From Streptomyces sp. NBC_01551 (GTDB lineage Bacteria > Actinomycetota > Actinomycetes > Streptomycetales > Streptomycetaceae): 64,000 nt of DNA. The stretch covers positions 3,362,001-3,426,000 of the forward strand of contig NZ_JAPEPX010000001.1 in NCBI RefSeq assembly GCF_026339935.1. The letters run 5' to 3'. A program made the position numbers and the translations under genes. Positions 48,700-58,173 of this stretch are shown here, one piece after another. The notes beneath the pieces are model-generated. The model was not told the DNA's origin. It was given only the letters and a program-made list of their open reading frames with translations, and did no database searches. Position 1 is the first letter of the stretch, and each line of letters starts with the position of its first letter.

Positions 48700-49718
48700 G
48701 CCGGACCGTCCATACCTGTGGCGGGTCGCGGTGCGTGGACCGGCGCGGCCGCGTGCCCGGCACCGGCGGCCGGTCCGGCGGGTGCGGCGGGTGCGGGCCG
48801 GGTGGTCGTGCGCGGCGGCTTGAAGCCCACCTGCCAGAGCGGGGTCCGCACGCTCTTCGGCGGGGCCTGCAGCTCGGGTGCCTTGACGGCCTCGGCCGCC
48901 GCCTGCGCCGGTGCGACGCTCTCCATGATCTTGTCGATCTGAGCCTTGCGGGCCTCGGGGGCGGCGGTCGCGAAGCCCTGCGGGTCGATGTAGCGAGGCA
49001 GGGTCGGATCGTTGAACTGCGCGACGGCGCGCACGGCGTCGGTACCGGCCTCGGCCCGGGTCACTTCCGGCCACTTCTGATCCGGCTCGTAGGCGAAGTG
49101 GATGTTGCGCAGGCCGACGTTGGGGTTGTCGCAGAGGGAGCCCAGTTCTTGCTGGTGGAGGATCGACCGGGTGTCGGCGCTCTGCCCGAAGACGACCACC
49201 CGGCCTTCGGCCAGCTCGGCGTACGTCCCGGAGATCTGCTTCCAGGTGGCCTTGGCGTAGCCGGCCTCGAAGCCAGCCTTCTCGCCACCGAGGGCTTCGA
49301 GGACTCCGTCTTCCCAGAGGAACATGTCGTCGAGTTCACGACCGGCCTGGGTGGTCTCCAGCGTCTGTGCGGCGCCGGGAGTGGTCTTGTTCCGCTGCTC
49401 CGCCCACTCCTCCGCGATGAAGCGCTGGGACAGGAACGGCTGCTTCCAGTCGTTCAGCGGCGCGTCCGGGTGCTCGACGCCGAACGACCAGAAGGCACTG
49501 ATCGGCTTCGTCCCGTCGGGCGGAGTGAGCTTCCCCTTGTCTGTGGCCAATCCGTCGATGTAGGCCTTCGGCGTCATTCCCGCAGCCTTGGCGACGGCCT
49601 TGATGCGCCGCGCCACGCTCTTCGGGTCGCGCCTGGCCTCAACGGCCGCCTCTTCCCGGGCGTTCGCCCGTCGGAGGGCCCCCTGCTCGATGTACTTCGG
49701 TATCGGTTCCGGGCTCAC
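48696..49718 (-). CDS. Hypothetical protein of the conjugation-like locus
   Basis: A 340-residue soluble-looking protein. The first 240 residues seem folded (AVAKAAGMTPKAYIDG, RELDDMFLWEDGVLEALGG, TYAELAEGRVVVFGQSADTRSILHQQEL); the rest is Ala/Pro-rich. The middle section around VVVFGQ and RNIHFAYEPDQKWPEV could be a toxin-like or NAD-binding C-terminal domain, but I cannot assign it. GTG at 49718 follows GGAGGT. It precedes the membrane gene and follows the small paralogue at 49724-50341. Confidence 0.65.
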   Translation of the reverse strand: MSPEPIPKYIEQGALRRANAREEAAVEARRDPKSVARRIKAVAKAAGMTPKAYIDGLATDKGKLTPPDGTKPISAFWSFGVEHPDAPLNDWKQPFLSQRFIAEEWAEQRNKTTPGAAQTLETTQAGRELDDMFLWEDGVLEALGGEKAGFEAGYAKATWKQISGTYAELAEGRVVVFGQSADTRSILHQQELGSLCDNPNVGLRNIHFAYEPDQKWPEVTRAEAGTDAVRAVAQFNDPTLPRYIDPQGFATAAPEARKAQIDKIMESVAPAQAAAEAVKAPELQAPPKSVRTPLWQVGFKPPRTTTRPAPAAPAGPAAGAGHAAAPVHAPRPATGMDGPA

Positions 49719-49723
49719 CGCTG

Positions 49724-50341
49724 TCAGACCTCCAGAGGACGGGGATAGACCCGCAGGCTCATGTTGACCACTCCGGCATCGGAGCCGTCAGCGGTACCCA
49801 GGGCCGGCGTGATGCGCAGACTCACGAGGGCGCCCGTCGGAGCGGCGAGCTCCCAGTAGGCCATGTGGTAGGGGTCCTTCTCCTCGATCCGGTCCGCCTC
49901 GCGGGGGATCGCGTACTCGCCGAGCTCGTTCGGGAAGGAGGCGGAGTCCCAGGCGCCTTCCCAGGCCGGTTCGCCGAGCACCGAGGACACGGCGTCGCGG
50001 TAGAGCGGCCAGGCCTGGTCGGCCTCGGCCAGCACCTGGGGATTGCCCTCCGGCGTCTCGGCCGACGCTCCCCACACCCAGTGACGGAGGCTCTGGACGG
50101 GCGCCCAGCTGCCGCCCTGTGCGTTCAGGGTCATTTCGCCACCGGTGTCGGTGACCACGTTGAGCACGTACTCGAACTGGGTCGGCGTCCAGCCGAACTG
50201 GGCGCACCACATGTCCAGGCCCTGCCCCGGAAGGGGCGGGCCGTTCCACACCGTCTCCCAGTGCACGTCGGCCAGCCCGCGCAGCTCGGTGGCCAGCTCC
50301 TGCGGCGTGCGGTCCACCGGCGGCTCGAATGGAGTGCCCAT
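49724..50341 (-). CDS. Small paralogous protein, copy 1 (possible immunity-type)
   Basis: A 205-residue protein with the pattern TPQELATELRGL, HWETVWNGPP, MWCAQFGWTP, LGEPAWEGAWDSASFPNE, DPYHMAYWELA and a beta-rich C-terminus. The same pattern recurs at 50372-50986 and 61663-62298. No domain is recognised, but size, tandem duplication and position beside a secretion-like system are like immunity or accessory proteins. ATG at 50341. Confidence 0.7.
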   Translation of the reverse strand: MGTPFEPPVDRTPQELATELRGLADVHWETVWNGPPLPGQGLDMWCAQFGWTPTQFEYVLNVVTDTGGEMTLNAQGGSWAPVQSLRHWVWGASAETPEGNPQVLAEADQAWPLYRDAVSSVLGEPAWEGAWDSASFPNELGEYAIPREADRIEEKDPYHMAYWELAAPTGALVSLRITPALGTADGSDAGVVNMSLRVYPRPLEV

Positions 50342-50371
50342 GTCGCTATCTCTTTTCTCGCGTCTCGTTCG

Positions 50372-50986
50372 TCACAGCAGCCAGCCGGGGCCGGCGACCG
50401 GATCGGGGTCGGCCGGCCCGTGGAAGGTCAGAGCGATCGTCCCACCCCCCGCGCCCAGGCCGGCCCGGCAGTGCAGATCGAGCACGATCACCGGGGCGAG
50501 CGGGTTGGCGAAGCTCCACTGGGCGAGCCGGTACGGGGCCTGCTGCTCCAACCGCGCCTCGGCGTCGCCCCACCGGCCGGGGGCGGGCGGCTCCGGGAAG
50601 TCGGGCCTGTCCCAGGCACCCTCCCAGCCGGGCGCGCCCAGTGCGGGGATCATCCGGTCGAGGCAGGCCGCGTAGCGGTCGAGGGCGACCTCCATGAGGC
50701 CCGTGCCCTCCACCGACGGCTCCGCCCTGACCTTCCAGACGGCGTACGACGCGGAGGTCACGGGCCGGCCGGAGGCGGCCAGGTGCAGGCGGCCGCCCCG
50801 GCGCGTACGCACCCACAGACCCGACTCCGGCCACAGCGGCTGCCAGCCGAAACGCGCACACCAATCGCCGCGCTCCGCGTCGTCCGCCGGTATCCCCGGC
50901 CATACGGCGCGCCAGTCCACCCGCAGGAGCGCGCCCAGCTCGGCGGCGAGCTCCTGCGGCGTGTGGTCGGCGATGACGCTTGCCAT
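50372..50986 (-). CDS. Small paralogous protein, copy 2
   Basis: A 204-residue relative of the previous gene: HTPQELAAELGALLRVDWRAVW, DWCARFGWQPLW, LGAPGWEGAWDRPDFPEPP, APYRLAQWSFANP. It lies 30 bases upstream of copy 1 and just downstream of the TrbL-like gene. Function unknown; divergence between copies suggests different partners. Confidence 0.7.
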   Translation of the reverse strand: MASVIADHTPQELAAELGALLRVDWRAVWPGIPADDAERGDWCARFGWQPLWPESGLWVRTRRGGRLHLAASGRPVTSASYAVWKVRAEPSVEGTGLMEVALDRYAACLDRMIPALGAPGWEGAWDRPDFPEPPAPGRWGDAEARLEQQAPYRLAQWSFANPLAPVIVLDLHCRAGLGAGGGTIALTFHGPADPDPVAGPGWLL

Positions 50987-50998
50987 GCTCGGGCCTTC

Positions 50999-53344
50999 CT
51001 AGCGGGACAACCGGCCACCGTCATCGCCCGACGACCGAGGCGTCGGCGGTGTCGGCTGCGTGGGCGGTGTCGGCCTGGTTCGGGGATCGGGCACCGCAGG
51101 CGGCCGCGGCTGCTGCCGCGCCGGACTGGGATCGGGGGCGTTGGCCCGTCCGCCGGTGGGCTGGGGGGCCTGCTGCTGCGGCACGGCGGGCGCGGCTGCG
51201 GGCGTCGACGCCGGAGCGGGCGTCGATGTCGACGGCTGCGTCCGGGGCCTCGGCTCGGGTGCGGCCGGCGTGGGCCCGGGCGGCGGCGGGATCCTGACAC
51301 GGTTGCGCTCTGCCCGTTCCTGCTGCGCCTCCTTGGCCGCCGCGTACTGCTCCTTCTGGACCTCGGCCGCCTCGAGCGCGCTCTTGCGCTGTTCGCGCTT
51401 GGAGGGAGGGGCGGTGGCGATCTTGCCTTCCCTCTGCCACCGGCCGTCCTTCTTCTTGTTGTCGTAGCGCCGTACGCCGGCCATCGTGGCCTTCCCCACG
51501 CCGGTCATCGTGGCCTTCCCCACGCCGACCGCGGCCTTTCCGGCGACACGGCCGGTCGTCTTCGCCACGCCTCTGGCGGCGGCGGGGGCGTACTGGCCCA
51601 GCTTGCCGCCCACGGTGTTCGCCATGTCCCCGACGCCCAGAGCATCCTCCGCCCCGGCGATCTGCGGGCTGTAGGCACCCGAGAGCAGCTTCTTCAGCAT
51701 CATCACGACGGCGACCGTGACCAGCAGCAGCATCAGCAGCTGCATGCCGATCGAGATCTGGGCGGGCAGGATCATCTGGTAGAGCACGAGCAGCACGGTC
51801 AGGATGACGCCGAAGCCCGCCCTGAGGACGAAGCTGTGGATGAACGTCTGCAGCCAGCCCTTCAACAGCTTCTGCTGCGAAGGATGGATGCCCAGCGTGG
51901 CGATCAGCGGCAGCATGATGATCATGATGAGGGTCACGGCGTGCCACAGCAGAGTGAGCGCACTGAGCACGATCACCATGATGCCCACGATCAGCGCGGC
52001 GACCACCGAGTAGACGGCGAGCCCCACACGGGACCCGGCGTTCTTCCCGGCCCATTCGTCGAAGGACACCGGGTAGATCCTCTGGTCCTCGAAGTCACCG
52101 GGCATTCCCTTGTTCGGGCCGCCCGCCATGTCCTGGCGGATGGGCATCCATTCCTTGACTTCCTTGTCCTCGCGGCTGACCATCTTCGCCGCGCCGTCCG
52201 CCCCGGGGAACACGTCCTTGTTGGTCCGCGACTGTGACACCGCCTGCCGGACCCGGACGTCCTCACAGCGAGCGCCCTTGCCCCAGTTGCAGGTGACACC
52301 GCCCTTCGGCACGCACTCGCCGTTGTTGATCGAGCCGCCGCCCTTTTTGAAGATGCAGTTCGCACCGTGTTCACCGAACTGACCCAGGGCCCAGGGGCGG
52401 AACACGAGCGTGTCGTACATCGAGCAGCTGGATATGCGCAGGCCCCGGTTGTCCCCCGCCTGAAGGTCGCAGGGAGGCTGTGGCTTGCCAGAGGCCCCCG
52501 CCAGCACCACTTCGGACAGCGCCGAGTTGACCTCGGCGATACCCGCGTCCGCCTCGTTGATGACCTGGCGGTAGTTGCCTCCGGTCAGGAGCACCACGAC
52601 GGCGATCGTCGTCAGGGCCGCCCAGCCCACGCCCGCCCATGCCTCACGCATGTCGCCCTTGCGCCACTTGGTGAACACCCACAGGCCCGTGAGCGTGATC
52701 ATGACGGGGACGGCAGGCACGAAGACGTGGTTCTTCAGGTTGTCCACGGCGCTGTTGCGACCCTCGTAGAGACCGCTGAGCGGACTCGGGTTGGACGCCA
52801 GTTCCTTGATGGAGATGGCGGACCGGGCCAGGTACTTGGTGCCCATGAAGACCATGTTGGCCACGCCATTGTTGACCATGTCCATGACCGAGCAGTGATC
52901 GGCGCCGCTGCCGTCCGTGCCGTTGGACTGGGCGGCGTTGCCCGTGCCCCTGTAGGTGCTCGACCAGTTCATGCCGCGCATGCCGTTGAGTTCGTACAGG
53001 GTGTAATTCTCAGGGGGGTCCGGCATCCTGACCGCGCCGGTGATCATCCCCGTCGTGTCATTGAGGTTCTTGGCGCGCTTTTCCTTGTTCTCCCACTGGT
53101 TGACAGCCGGTATGAGGAACTCGCCGCTGGCTCCCGGGCTGTCCAGGCTGTAGCTGTCGTCGCCGGTGAAATAGCACCCGAAGTCCTTGGCGTACGCCGT
53201 GCTGGGCACGGCGAACGACAGGGCGAACAGGGTGAGGACGAGGAAGACGCCGGCGCGCACGACACGGCCTGCTCCCTTCACCCGGTCGCGGAGCGACGGA
53301 TTGGCGGCGGTTGCGCGCGGTTTGGCGCTAGGGCGCACGAACAT
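50999..53344 (-). CDS. TrbL/VirB6-like polytopic membrane protein
   Basis: A 781-residue protein. A signal-like segment (VVRAGVFLVLTLFALSFAVPSTAYA) is followed by a Cys-containing exported part, then six or more hydrophobic helices (FVPAVPVMITLTGLWVF, AVYSVVAALIVGIMVIVLSALTLLWHAV, MQLLMLLLVTVAVVMM). A long basic, Pro/Ala-rich cytoplasmic tail ends it. This resembles TrbL/VirB6-type inner-membrane proteins of conjugation systems in Gram-positive bacteria. ATG at 53344 follows AAGGAAG. It probably forms part of the translocation channel with the VirB4-like ATPase. Confidence 0.8.
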   Translation of the reverse strand: MFVRPSAKPRATAANPSLRDRVKGAGRVVRAGVFLVLTLFALSFAVPSTAYAKDFGCYFTGDDSYSLDSPGASGEFLIPAVNQWENKEKRAKNLNDTTGMITGAVRMPDPPENYTLYELNGMRGMNWSSTYRGTGNAAQSNGTDGSGADHCSVMDMVNNGVANMVFMGTKYLARSAISIKELASNPSPLSGLYEGRNSAVDNLKNHVFVPAVPVMITLTGLWVFTKWRKGDMREAWAGVGWAALTTIAVVVLLTGGNYRQVINEADAGIAEVNSALSEVVLAGASGKPQPPCDLQAGDNRGLRISSCSMYDTLVFRPWALGQFGEHGANCIFKKGGGSINNGECVPKGGVTCNWGKGARCEDVRVRQAVSQSRTNKDVFPGADGAAKMVSREDKEVKEWMPIRQDMAGGPNKGMPGDFEDQRIYPVSFDEWAGKNAGSRVGLAVYSVVAALIVGIMVIVLSALTLLWHAVTLIMIIMLPLIATLGIHPSQQKLLKGWLQTFIHSFVLRAGFGVILTVLLVLYQMILPAQISIGMQLLMLLLVTVAVVMMLKKLLSGAYSPQIAGAEDALGVGDMANTVGGKLGQYAPAAARGVAKTTGRVAGKAAVGVGKATMTGVGKATMAGVRRYDNKKKDGRWQREGKIATAPPSKREQRKSALEAAEVQKEQYAAAKEAQQERAERNRVRIPPPPGPTPAAPEPRPRTQPSTSTPAPASTPAAAPAVPQQQAPQPTGGRANAPDPSPARQQPRPPAVPDPRTRPTPPTQPTPPTPRSSGDDGGRLSR

Positions 53345-53392
53345 CGGCTTCCTTCGGGAGTTCCACGGCGGAGGGGTGTGGGCAGTTGCCGG

Positions 53393-53926
53393 CTAGGAAC
53401 GGCGGTAGTCCGTCAGGACGCAGCCTTCGACCAGTCCCCCGTGCTTCTTGTAGCCACTCGGGATCTCGTAGTTGCTCGCGCAGGTGAGGAGCAGCAGTCC
53501 GGCATCCATCAGCTTCTTGCCGGAGTCGCCGCCCACGGCGACGACCGCGAAGTCCTTGCCGGCCAGTACGTTGACGACTTTGCCGTCCTGAGCGGCCTTG
53601 TGATTGGCCGCCTGGAACTTCGCCATGTCGGAGATCGCCAGCAGGGTGACGATGTCGCCGTCGGCGTCGTTGCAGACCCCGCGCTCCTTGATGGCCCAGG
53701 CCGGGTCCTTGGCCTCGTCCGTCAGGATGCCTTCCGTCCCCTCTGCCTTCTTCGTCCGCAGGTTGTTGCACTGGGCGTGCTGGTTGACGAACTTCTCGAC
53801 GGAGGCGAGGTCACCCGCCGAAGGAAGGCCGAGGCCGTCGTCCTTCGCGTCACTGCCGCAGCCGGTCAGCGCCGTCAGCGCGACGACGGCGGTGGCGGCG
53901 GTGGTGAGGGCCTTGGGAAGTCGCAC
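53393..53926 (-). CDS. Lipoprotein, copy A of a tandem trio
   Basis: A 177-residue lipoprotein with lipobox LTALTGCGSD near residue 22. The mature part has four Cys and ends KKHGGLVEGCVLTDYRRS. The pattern AxDLASVEKFVNQHAQCNNL, AISDMAKFQAAN and YEIPSGYKK is shared with the next two genes. GTG at 53926 follows AGGAG. It likely sits on the outer face of the membrane in the secretion-like apparatus. Confidence 0.8.
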   Translation of the reverse strand: MRLPKALTTAATAVVALTALTGCGSDAKDDGLGLPSAGDLASVEKFVNQHAQCNNLRTKKAEGTEGILTDEAKDPAWAIKERGVCNDADGDIVTLLAISDMAKFQAANHKAAQDGKVVNVLAGKDFAVVAVGGDSGKKLMDAGLLLLTCASNYEIPSGYKKHGGLVEGCVLTDYRRS

Positions 53927-53969
53927 GGTGTCTCCTGGTGGATGAGGTTCGAGAAATGGTTTCGGCGGG

Positions 53970-54527
53970 CTAGCCGGGAATGAAGTCCGTCATGACGCAG
54001 CCGTCGACCTTGCCTTCGTTCTTGGTGTAGCCGCTGGGGATCTCGCTGTTGAATTTGGCGCTGCACGACGCCACGAGCAGTCCCGAGGACTTCAGCGCGA
54101 GCATGGTGTCGCCGCCGGTGGGAACGACGGCGAAGTCCTCCCCGACCAAGGCGACCGCATACCTGTCCTTTCCGGCCGCCTCGTTCGCCTTGAGCGCCAG
54201 CTGGAACTTCTTCATGTCGGAGATGGCCACCAGAGCGATCGGGCCCCCTTGGGACTTGCAGTACGCCTGCTCCTTCACGCCCGCTCCGGCACCCTTGGGG
54301 ACGTCCTTGAACCCCTTGCGGCTCTCCGAGTACTCGGGCAGCTCCGTCTCCACGTCGGCGCATGTCACGTACTGGCTGACAAAGCGTTCCATCGCGGCGA
54401 CGTCCTTCGCCTTCGGCAGGCTCTTGCCACCGCCTCCGGCGACGGTCTCCCCGTCCCCGCCGCAGCCCGTCAGGGCAGCGAGCGCCATGAGAGAGGCTGT
54501 CGCGGTGAGGGTCCTGGACAAGCGCAT
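53970..54527 (-). CDS. Lipoprotein, copy B of a tandem trio
   Basis: A 185-residue relative of the flanking lipoproteins (lipobox LAALTGCGGD, AISDMKKFQLALK, SEIPSGYTKNEGKVDGCVMTDF). ATG at 54527 follows AAGGAAC. Three copies in a row suggest a duplicated subunit forming an extracytoplasmic assembly, or a diversified substrate-binding set. Confidence 0.8.
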   Translation of the reverse strand: MRLSRTLTATASLMALAALTGCGGDGETVAGGGGKSLPKAKDVAAMERFVSQYVTCADVETELPEYSESRKGFKDVPKGAGAGVKEQAYCKSQGGPIALVAISDMKKFQLALKANEAAGKDRYAVALVGEDFAVVPTGGDTMLALKSSGLLVASCSAKFNSEIPSGYTKNEGKVDGCVMTDFIPG

Positions 54528-54571
54528 GGTGTTCCTTGGGTAGAGCGAGCGAAATGGCTGAGGTACGCCGG

Positions 54572-55114
54572 TTACCCGGGGATGTAGTCGGTCACCAGGC
54601 AGCCCTTGACCAGGGGCTCGTCCTTCTTGTAGCCGCTGGGGATCTTCTCCTTGTGCTTGGGGTTGCACGTCATGACGGCGAACTTGGCGCCAACGAGCCC
54701 ACGAGCCGCGTTGTCGCTCTCGGGGAGGATGGCGATGTTCTGGCCGATCAGGTAGGACGAGTCGAAGTCCTCGTCCGCGCCCTGGGCCTTCTTGTTCGCT
54801 TCCTGGAACTTCTTCATGTCGGACAGGAGCATCAGGTGCATCTCCTTGCCGCGGTCGTCCTCGCAGGTCGCGCTCTCCTTGACCCCGAAGGCAGGGTCCT
54901 TGGCGACCTTCGCGAGGTCCTCGTCGAAGTCCTGCGTGCCGCCTTCGAGCTCGCGGCAGACGCCCTGGGCGTTGATGATCTTCTCGACGCCGGCCATGTT
55001 GTCCGCCCTCGGCAGGCCGAGGGCGGCCAGCGGGCCGCCGCCGTCTCCGCAGCCGGTCAGCGCCGTCAGCGCGACCGCGGCGGTCACGGCGGTGAGGGTC
55101 TTGGTCAGTCGCAC
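54572..55114 (-). CDS. Lipoprotein, copy C of a tandem trio
   Basis: A 180-residue lipoprotein (lipobox LTALTGCGDG; LLSDMKKFQEANKKA; EKIPSGYKKDEPLVKGCLVTDY). GTG at 55114 follows AGGAG. It lies 46 bases after the VirB4-like ATPase stop and is the first of the three copies to be translated. Confidence 0.8.
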   Translation of the reverse strand: MRLTKTLTAVTAAVALTALTGCGDGGGPLAALGLPRADNMAGVEKIINAQGVCRELEGGTQDFDEDLAKVAKDPAFGVKESATCEDDRGKEMHLMLLSDMKKFQEANKKAQGADEDFDSSYLIGQNIAILPESDNAARGLVGAKFAVMTCNPKHKEKIPSGYKKDEPLVKGCLVTDYIPG

Positions 55115-55160
55115 GAAAACTCCTGGAGTACGCGGTTGAAGAAGGGATGGGGGAGCGCGG

Positions 55161-58100
55161 CTAACGTGCGGCCGCCGCCTCGGCCTCGGCCGCCGCGTCC
55201 TCGCGGGCGGCCTCCTGCATGAAGGTCCAGTCCCACACGCTGAGCGGCGGGTCGATGGACTGGCGGCCCGGACGGGTGGTGCCGTTGGTGTCCGTGGCGG
55301 CGAGGATCTCCTTGAAGACGAGGTCCACCGCGACCGTGCCGACCCGCTTGTCGACGTCCCGCTGGAGGCAGACACCCGTCCGCAGCTCCTGCAGGGAGTT
55401 GGACACCTTGACGTCGCTCTCGGGCCGGCCGAGCAGCGGCGCCACCAGCGAGGCCTCCTGGGCGGACTTCTGCTTGAAGGCGAAGACGGTGTGGATCTGG
55501 TTGGCGCCACCGCTGCGGGCCTCGGAGTCCTCGATCTGCACGAGGTCGATGGCCTGCTGCGTGATCAGGACGATCACGGCCAGGTACGAACGGCCCTGCT
55601 TGAGCGCGCGCCGCATCAGGTCGCGGCCGCTCTCGGTCGCGGTGACGACGTACGCCTCGTCGACGAACAGTGCCTTGGGCCGCAGGCCGATCTCGCCCGT
55701 CACCGGGTTCTTCTCGTAGCCGACGTCGAGCATCTGGCTGCCCAGCTCGACGACCGCCATCAGCGCGGTCGCCGCCAGCCGCTCGGCCGGGTTCCAGCTG
55801 CGCGGGTCCGAGGCGGCCGGGGACTGGAAACCGCGCAGGGTGATGACCGTACGGCGCTTGCGCATCGCGGACAGCGTCTGCGGGTTCTCGGCGAAGGCGA
55901 GGCGGGCGTACGGCAGGGTGCGCAGCTCGGTGAGCAGCATCTGGGCGAGCTTGAGCTCCTTGACGGCCTCGCGGTCGCCCGAGGCCACCGCGTCGTCGTA
56001 GGCCCGTATGACCTCGTCGACGACCTGCCACAGCGACGGCCGGGCCACCTGGCGGTCGGCGTCGCGGGCGCTCAGGCCCTGCTCGGTGGCCTGCCGCATC
56101 GCGGAGTTGTACCAGCCGACGACCGTGGCCATGGCCTCGATGACGGGCAGGCGCACCCGCTGGTAGTCCTCGTCGCCGAGGAAGCCGCGCAGCATGTTCT
56201 CGGCGAGCAGCCGGCCGGAGGGGACGTCGCGGGCGATGACCCACGGGTCGAGGACGCCGGCCTGGCCCTTGAGGAGGTCGACGACCTCGGTCTCGGCCCA
56301 GAACTCCGGGTTGACCGGCTGGAAGCGGCTCTGCGGGGTCCCGAGGAGGCCCGTCTCGGCGTCGTAGGCGAACTCGGGGTCGTTCACCTGGGAGCCGAAG
56401 GCCAGGTAGTAGCAGAGCTGCGCGAAGTCGGTCTTGGGGTCGATGACCAGGCAGCGCACGCCCGACTCCGACTCCTCGTAGAACTTCTGCAGCGCGAGGG
56501 ACGACTTTCCACCGCCGGAGGCGCCGACGATGGCGACGCCACCGCCGTCGTTGCGGGCGGGGCCGACGTGCAGGGAGTAGTGGACGGGCGTCTTGCCGGC
56601 CCAGCCGACGAGGTTGCCCACCCAGCCGAGCTGCTTGCCGGACCGGCGCTCGGGGTTGTCGCCCAGCTCGGTGCCCGCGGTGGGCAGCCCGGCGCCGAGC
56701 TGCTCGACCTCCTGGAGGCGCAGGTACGGGGCGATCGGCAGCTTGGGCGCGTCGCCCGGCAGCTGCGACTGCAGGAGGCGCCACTGCTGGCGGGAGGGGC
56801 GCAGCAGGGTGACCTTCAGGTCCTGCTTGAACTGCATCTCCAGGACGCGGCGGCGACGCTCCAGCTCGGCGACATCGGGCGCGGAGATGGTGAAGCGGAT
56901 CTGCGCCTCCATGCCCGGCATCTTGTGTTCCTCGACGTCGTCGACGAGGTTCTGGGCACGGGTGACCTGGGCGGCGAGCTGGGTGCCGGGGGCACGGCCG
57001 GAGTTGGCCATGTCGTTCATCTCGTCGACGAGGTTGCCGCTGATCTTCTTCGCCCGGTCCTGGAACTTCAGGTACGGGATGAGGGTGAAGCGCATGTCGA
57101 TCTCGACGGGGAAGTCGACGTGCTGCGCCGCGTAGCGGGCCCACGCGGTGGACTGGCGGAAGCGGGTCTCGATGGGCCAGCTGGCCGCGACGAGGGTCGT
57201 CGTGTAGCTGGTGTGCTGCTCGCCGGTCATCTCGTCGTACTGGTGCAGGACGATGTGCGTCTTGCGGTTCTCGCCGGAGAAGTCGACGACCAGGTCGAAC
57301 TGGTCGGGACCCCAGGCGCGGCTGCCGAGCACCGGCTCGGCGGGGATCGGCAGGTCGCCGTGGAGCGGCTTGCGGATCAGCCAGACCAGTTCCTCACGGC
57401 TCAGCGCGGTGCCGCCGAGGGCGTCGAGGCTCTCGTGGACCTCGCGCGCGACCTGCGTCCACTGCGCCAGCATCTCCGGCGACAGGTGCTCGTCGTGCAC
57501 GCCCGTCGCGCCGGCCGCCGCCTTGTCGGCGGCGCCGCGCATCGAGCTGGTCAGACCGCTCTCCTCGACCGGGTCGTCGCCGCCGGGGAGCACGCCGCTG
57601 TCGCCGGACTTCCGCTTCATGGAGCCCAGCTTGACCAGCAGGATGTTGCGCTCGCGCAGTGCGCCGATGCGCTCCTGGTAGTCGGCCTTGCGGAAGTTGT
57701 ACGCCTTGTAGTTCTCGGTCGGGTCCCACGCCACGTTGTTGAGCTGCTCGGCCCAGTCCTGGGCGGTGATCGGCCGGTACACCTTGCGGTAGTGGCACTC
57801 GACGTTGCGGTCACCGCGGGCGAGGTTGAGCAGCGCGCGGGCCGGGGCCTCGGCCATGGCCTGGAGCTCGGTGGCGTTGAGGTACTCGTCGATGGCCGTG
57901 GGCAGGGCGATGCCGGTCCAGACGGAGTCGCCGTGGACGAAGATCATGTCGTCGGCGTACCGGTAGGGCAGCCGCATCTCCTCGCGCCGCTTGGCGGGGG
58001 CCTGGTTGCGGGAGGAGCCGCCGCCCGACTTCCCGGAGGAGCCGGACCTGCTGTTGCCGGAACCGCCCTTGGCGGAACCTTGGTTCTTCTTGGACGACGT

Positions 58101-58166
58101 TGCAGCGAGGAGCATGGCGATCAGGAAGAAGGCGACCGCCCCGCCAAAAAGGATCAGCACGAACAT
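55161..58166 (-). CDS. VirB4/TcpF-like conjugation ATPase
   Basis: A 1001-residue protein with an N-terminal membrane helix (LILFGGAVAFFLIAMLLAAT), a low-complexity Gly/Ser stretch, a SCO-type N-domain and a C-terminal RecA-like domain. Walker A is VGASGGGKSSL near residue 550 and Walker B KALFVDEAY near residue 833. These are hallmarks of VirB4/TraC-type motors that drive conjugation or type IV secretion. ATG at 58166 lies just after the TcpE-like stop. The group resembles the cmd membrane-protein locus of Streptomyces coelicolor, linked there to differentiation and antibiotic production; that comparison is from memory. Confidence 0.87.
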   Translation of the reverse strand: MFVLILFGGAVAFFLIAMLLAATSSKKNQGSAKGGSGNSRSGSSGKSGGGSSRNQAPAKRREEMRLPYRYADDMIFVHGDSVWTGIALPTAIDEYLNATELQAMAEAPARALLNLARGDRNVECHYRKVYRPITAQDWAEQLNNVAWDPTENYKAYNFRKADYQERIGALRERNILLVKLGSMKRKSGDSGVLPGGDDPVEESGLTSSMRGAADKAAAGATGVHDEHLSPEMLAQWTQVAREVHESLDALGGTALSREELVWLIRKPLHGDLPIPAEPVLGSRAWGPDQFDLVVDFSGENRKTHIVLHQYDEMTGEQHTSYTTTLVAASWPIETRFRQSTAWARYAAQHVDFPVEIDMRFTLIPYLKFQDRAKKISGNLVDEMNDMANSGRAPGTQLAAQVTRAQNLVDDVEEHKMPGMEAQIRFTISAPDVAELERRRRVLEMQFKQDLKVTLLRPSRQQWRLLQSQLPGDAPKLPIAPYLRLQEVEQLGAGLPTAGTELGDNPERRSGKQLGWVGNLVGWAGKTPVHYSLHVGPARNDGGGVAIVGASGGGKSSLALQKFYEESESGVRCLVIDPKTDFAQLCYYLAFGSQVNDPEFAYDAETGLLGTPQSRFQPVNPEFWAETEVVDLLKGQAGVLDPWVIARDVPSGRLLAENMLRGFLGDEDYQRVRLPVIEAMATVVGWYNSAMRQATEQGLSARDADRQVARPSLWQVVDEVIRAYDDAVASGDREAVKELKLAQMLLTELRTLPYARLAFAENPQTLSAMRKRRTVITLRGFQSPAASDPRSWNPAERLAATALMAVVELGSQMLDVGYEKNPVTGEIGLRPKALFVDEAYVVTATESGRDLMRRALKQGRSYLAVIVLITQQAIDLVQIEDSEARSGGANQIHTVFAFKQKSAQEASLVAPLLGRPESDVKVSNSLQELRTGVCLQRDVDKRVGTVAVDLVFKEILAATDTNGTTRPGRQSIDPPLSVWDWTFMQEAAREDAAAEAEAAAAR

Positions 58167-58173
58167 GGAGGAG

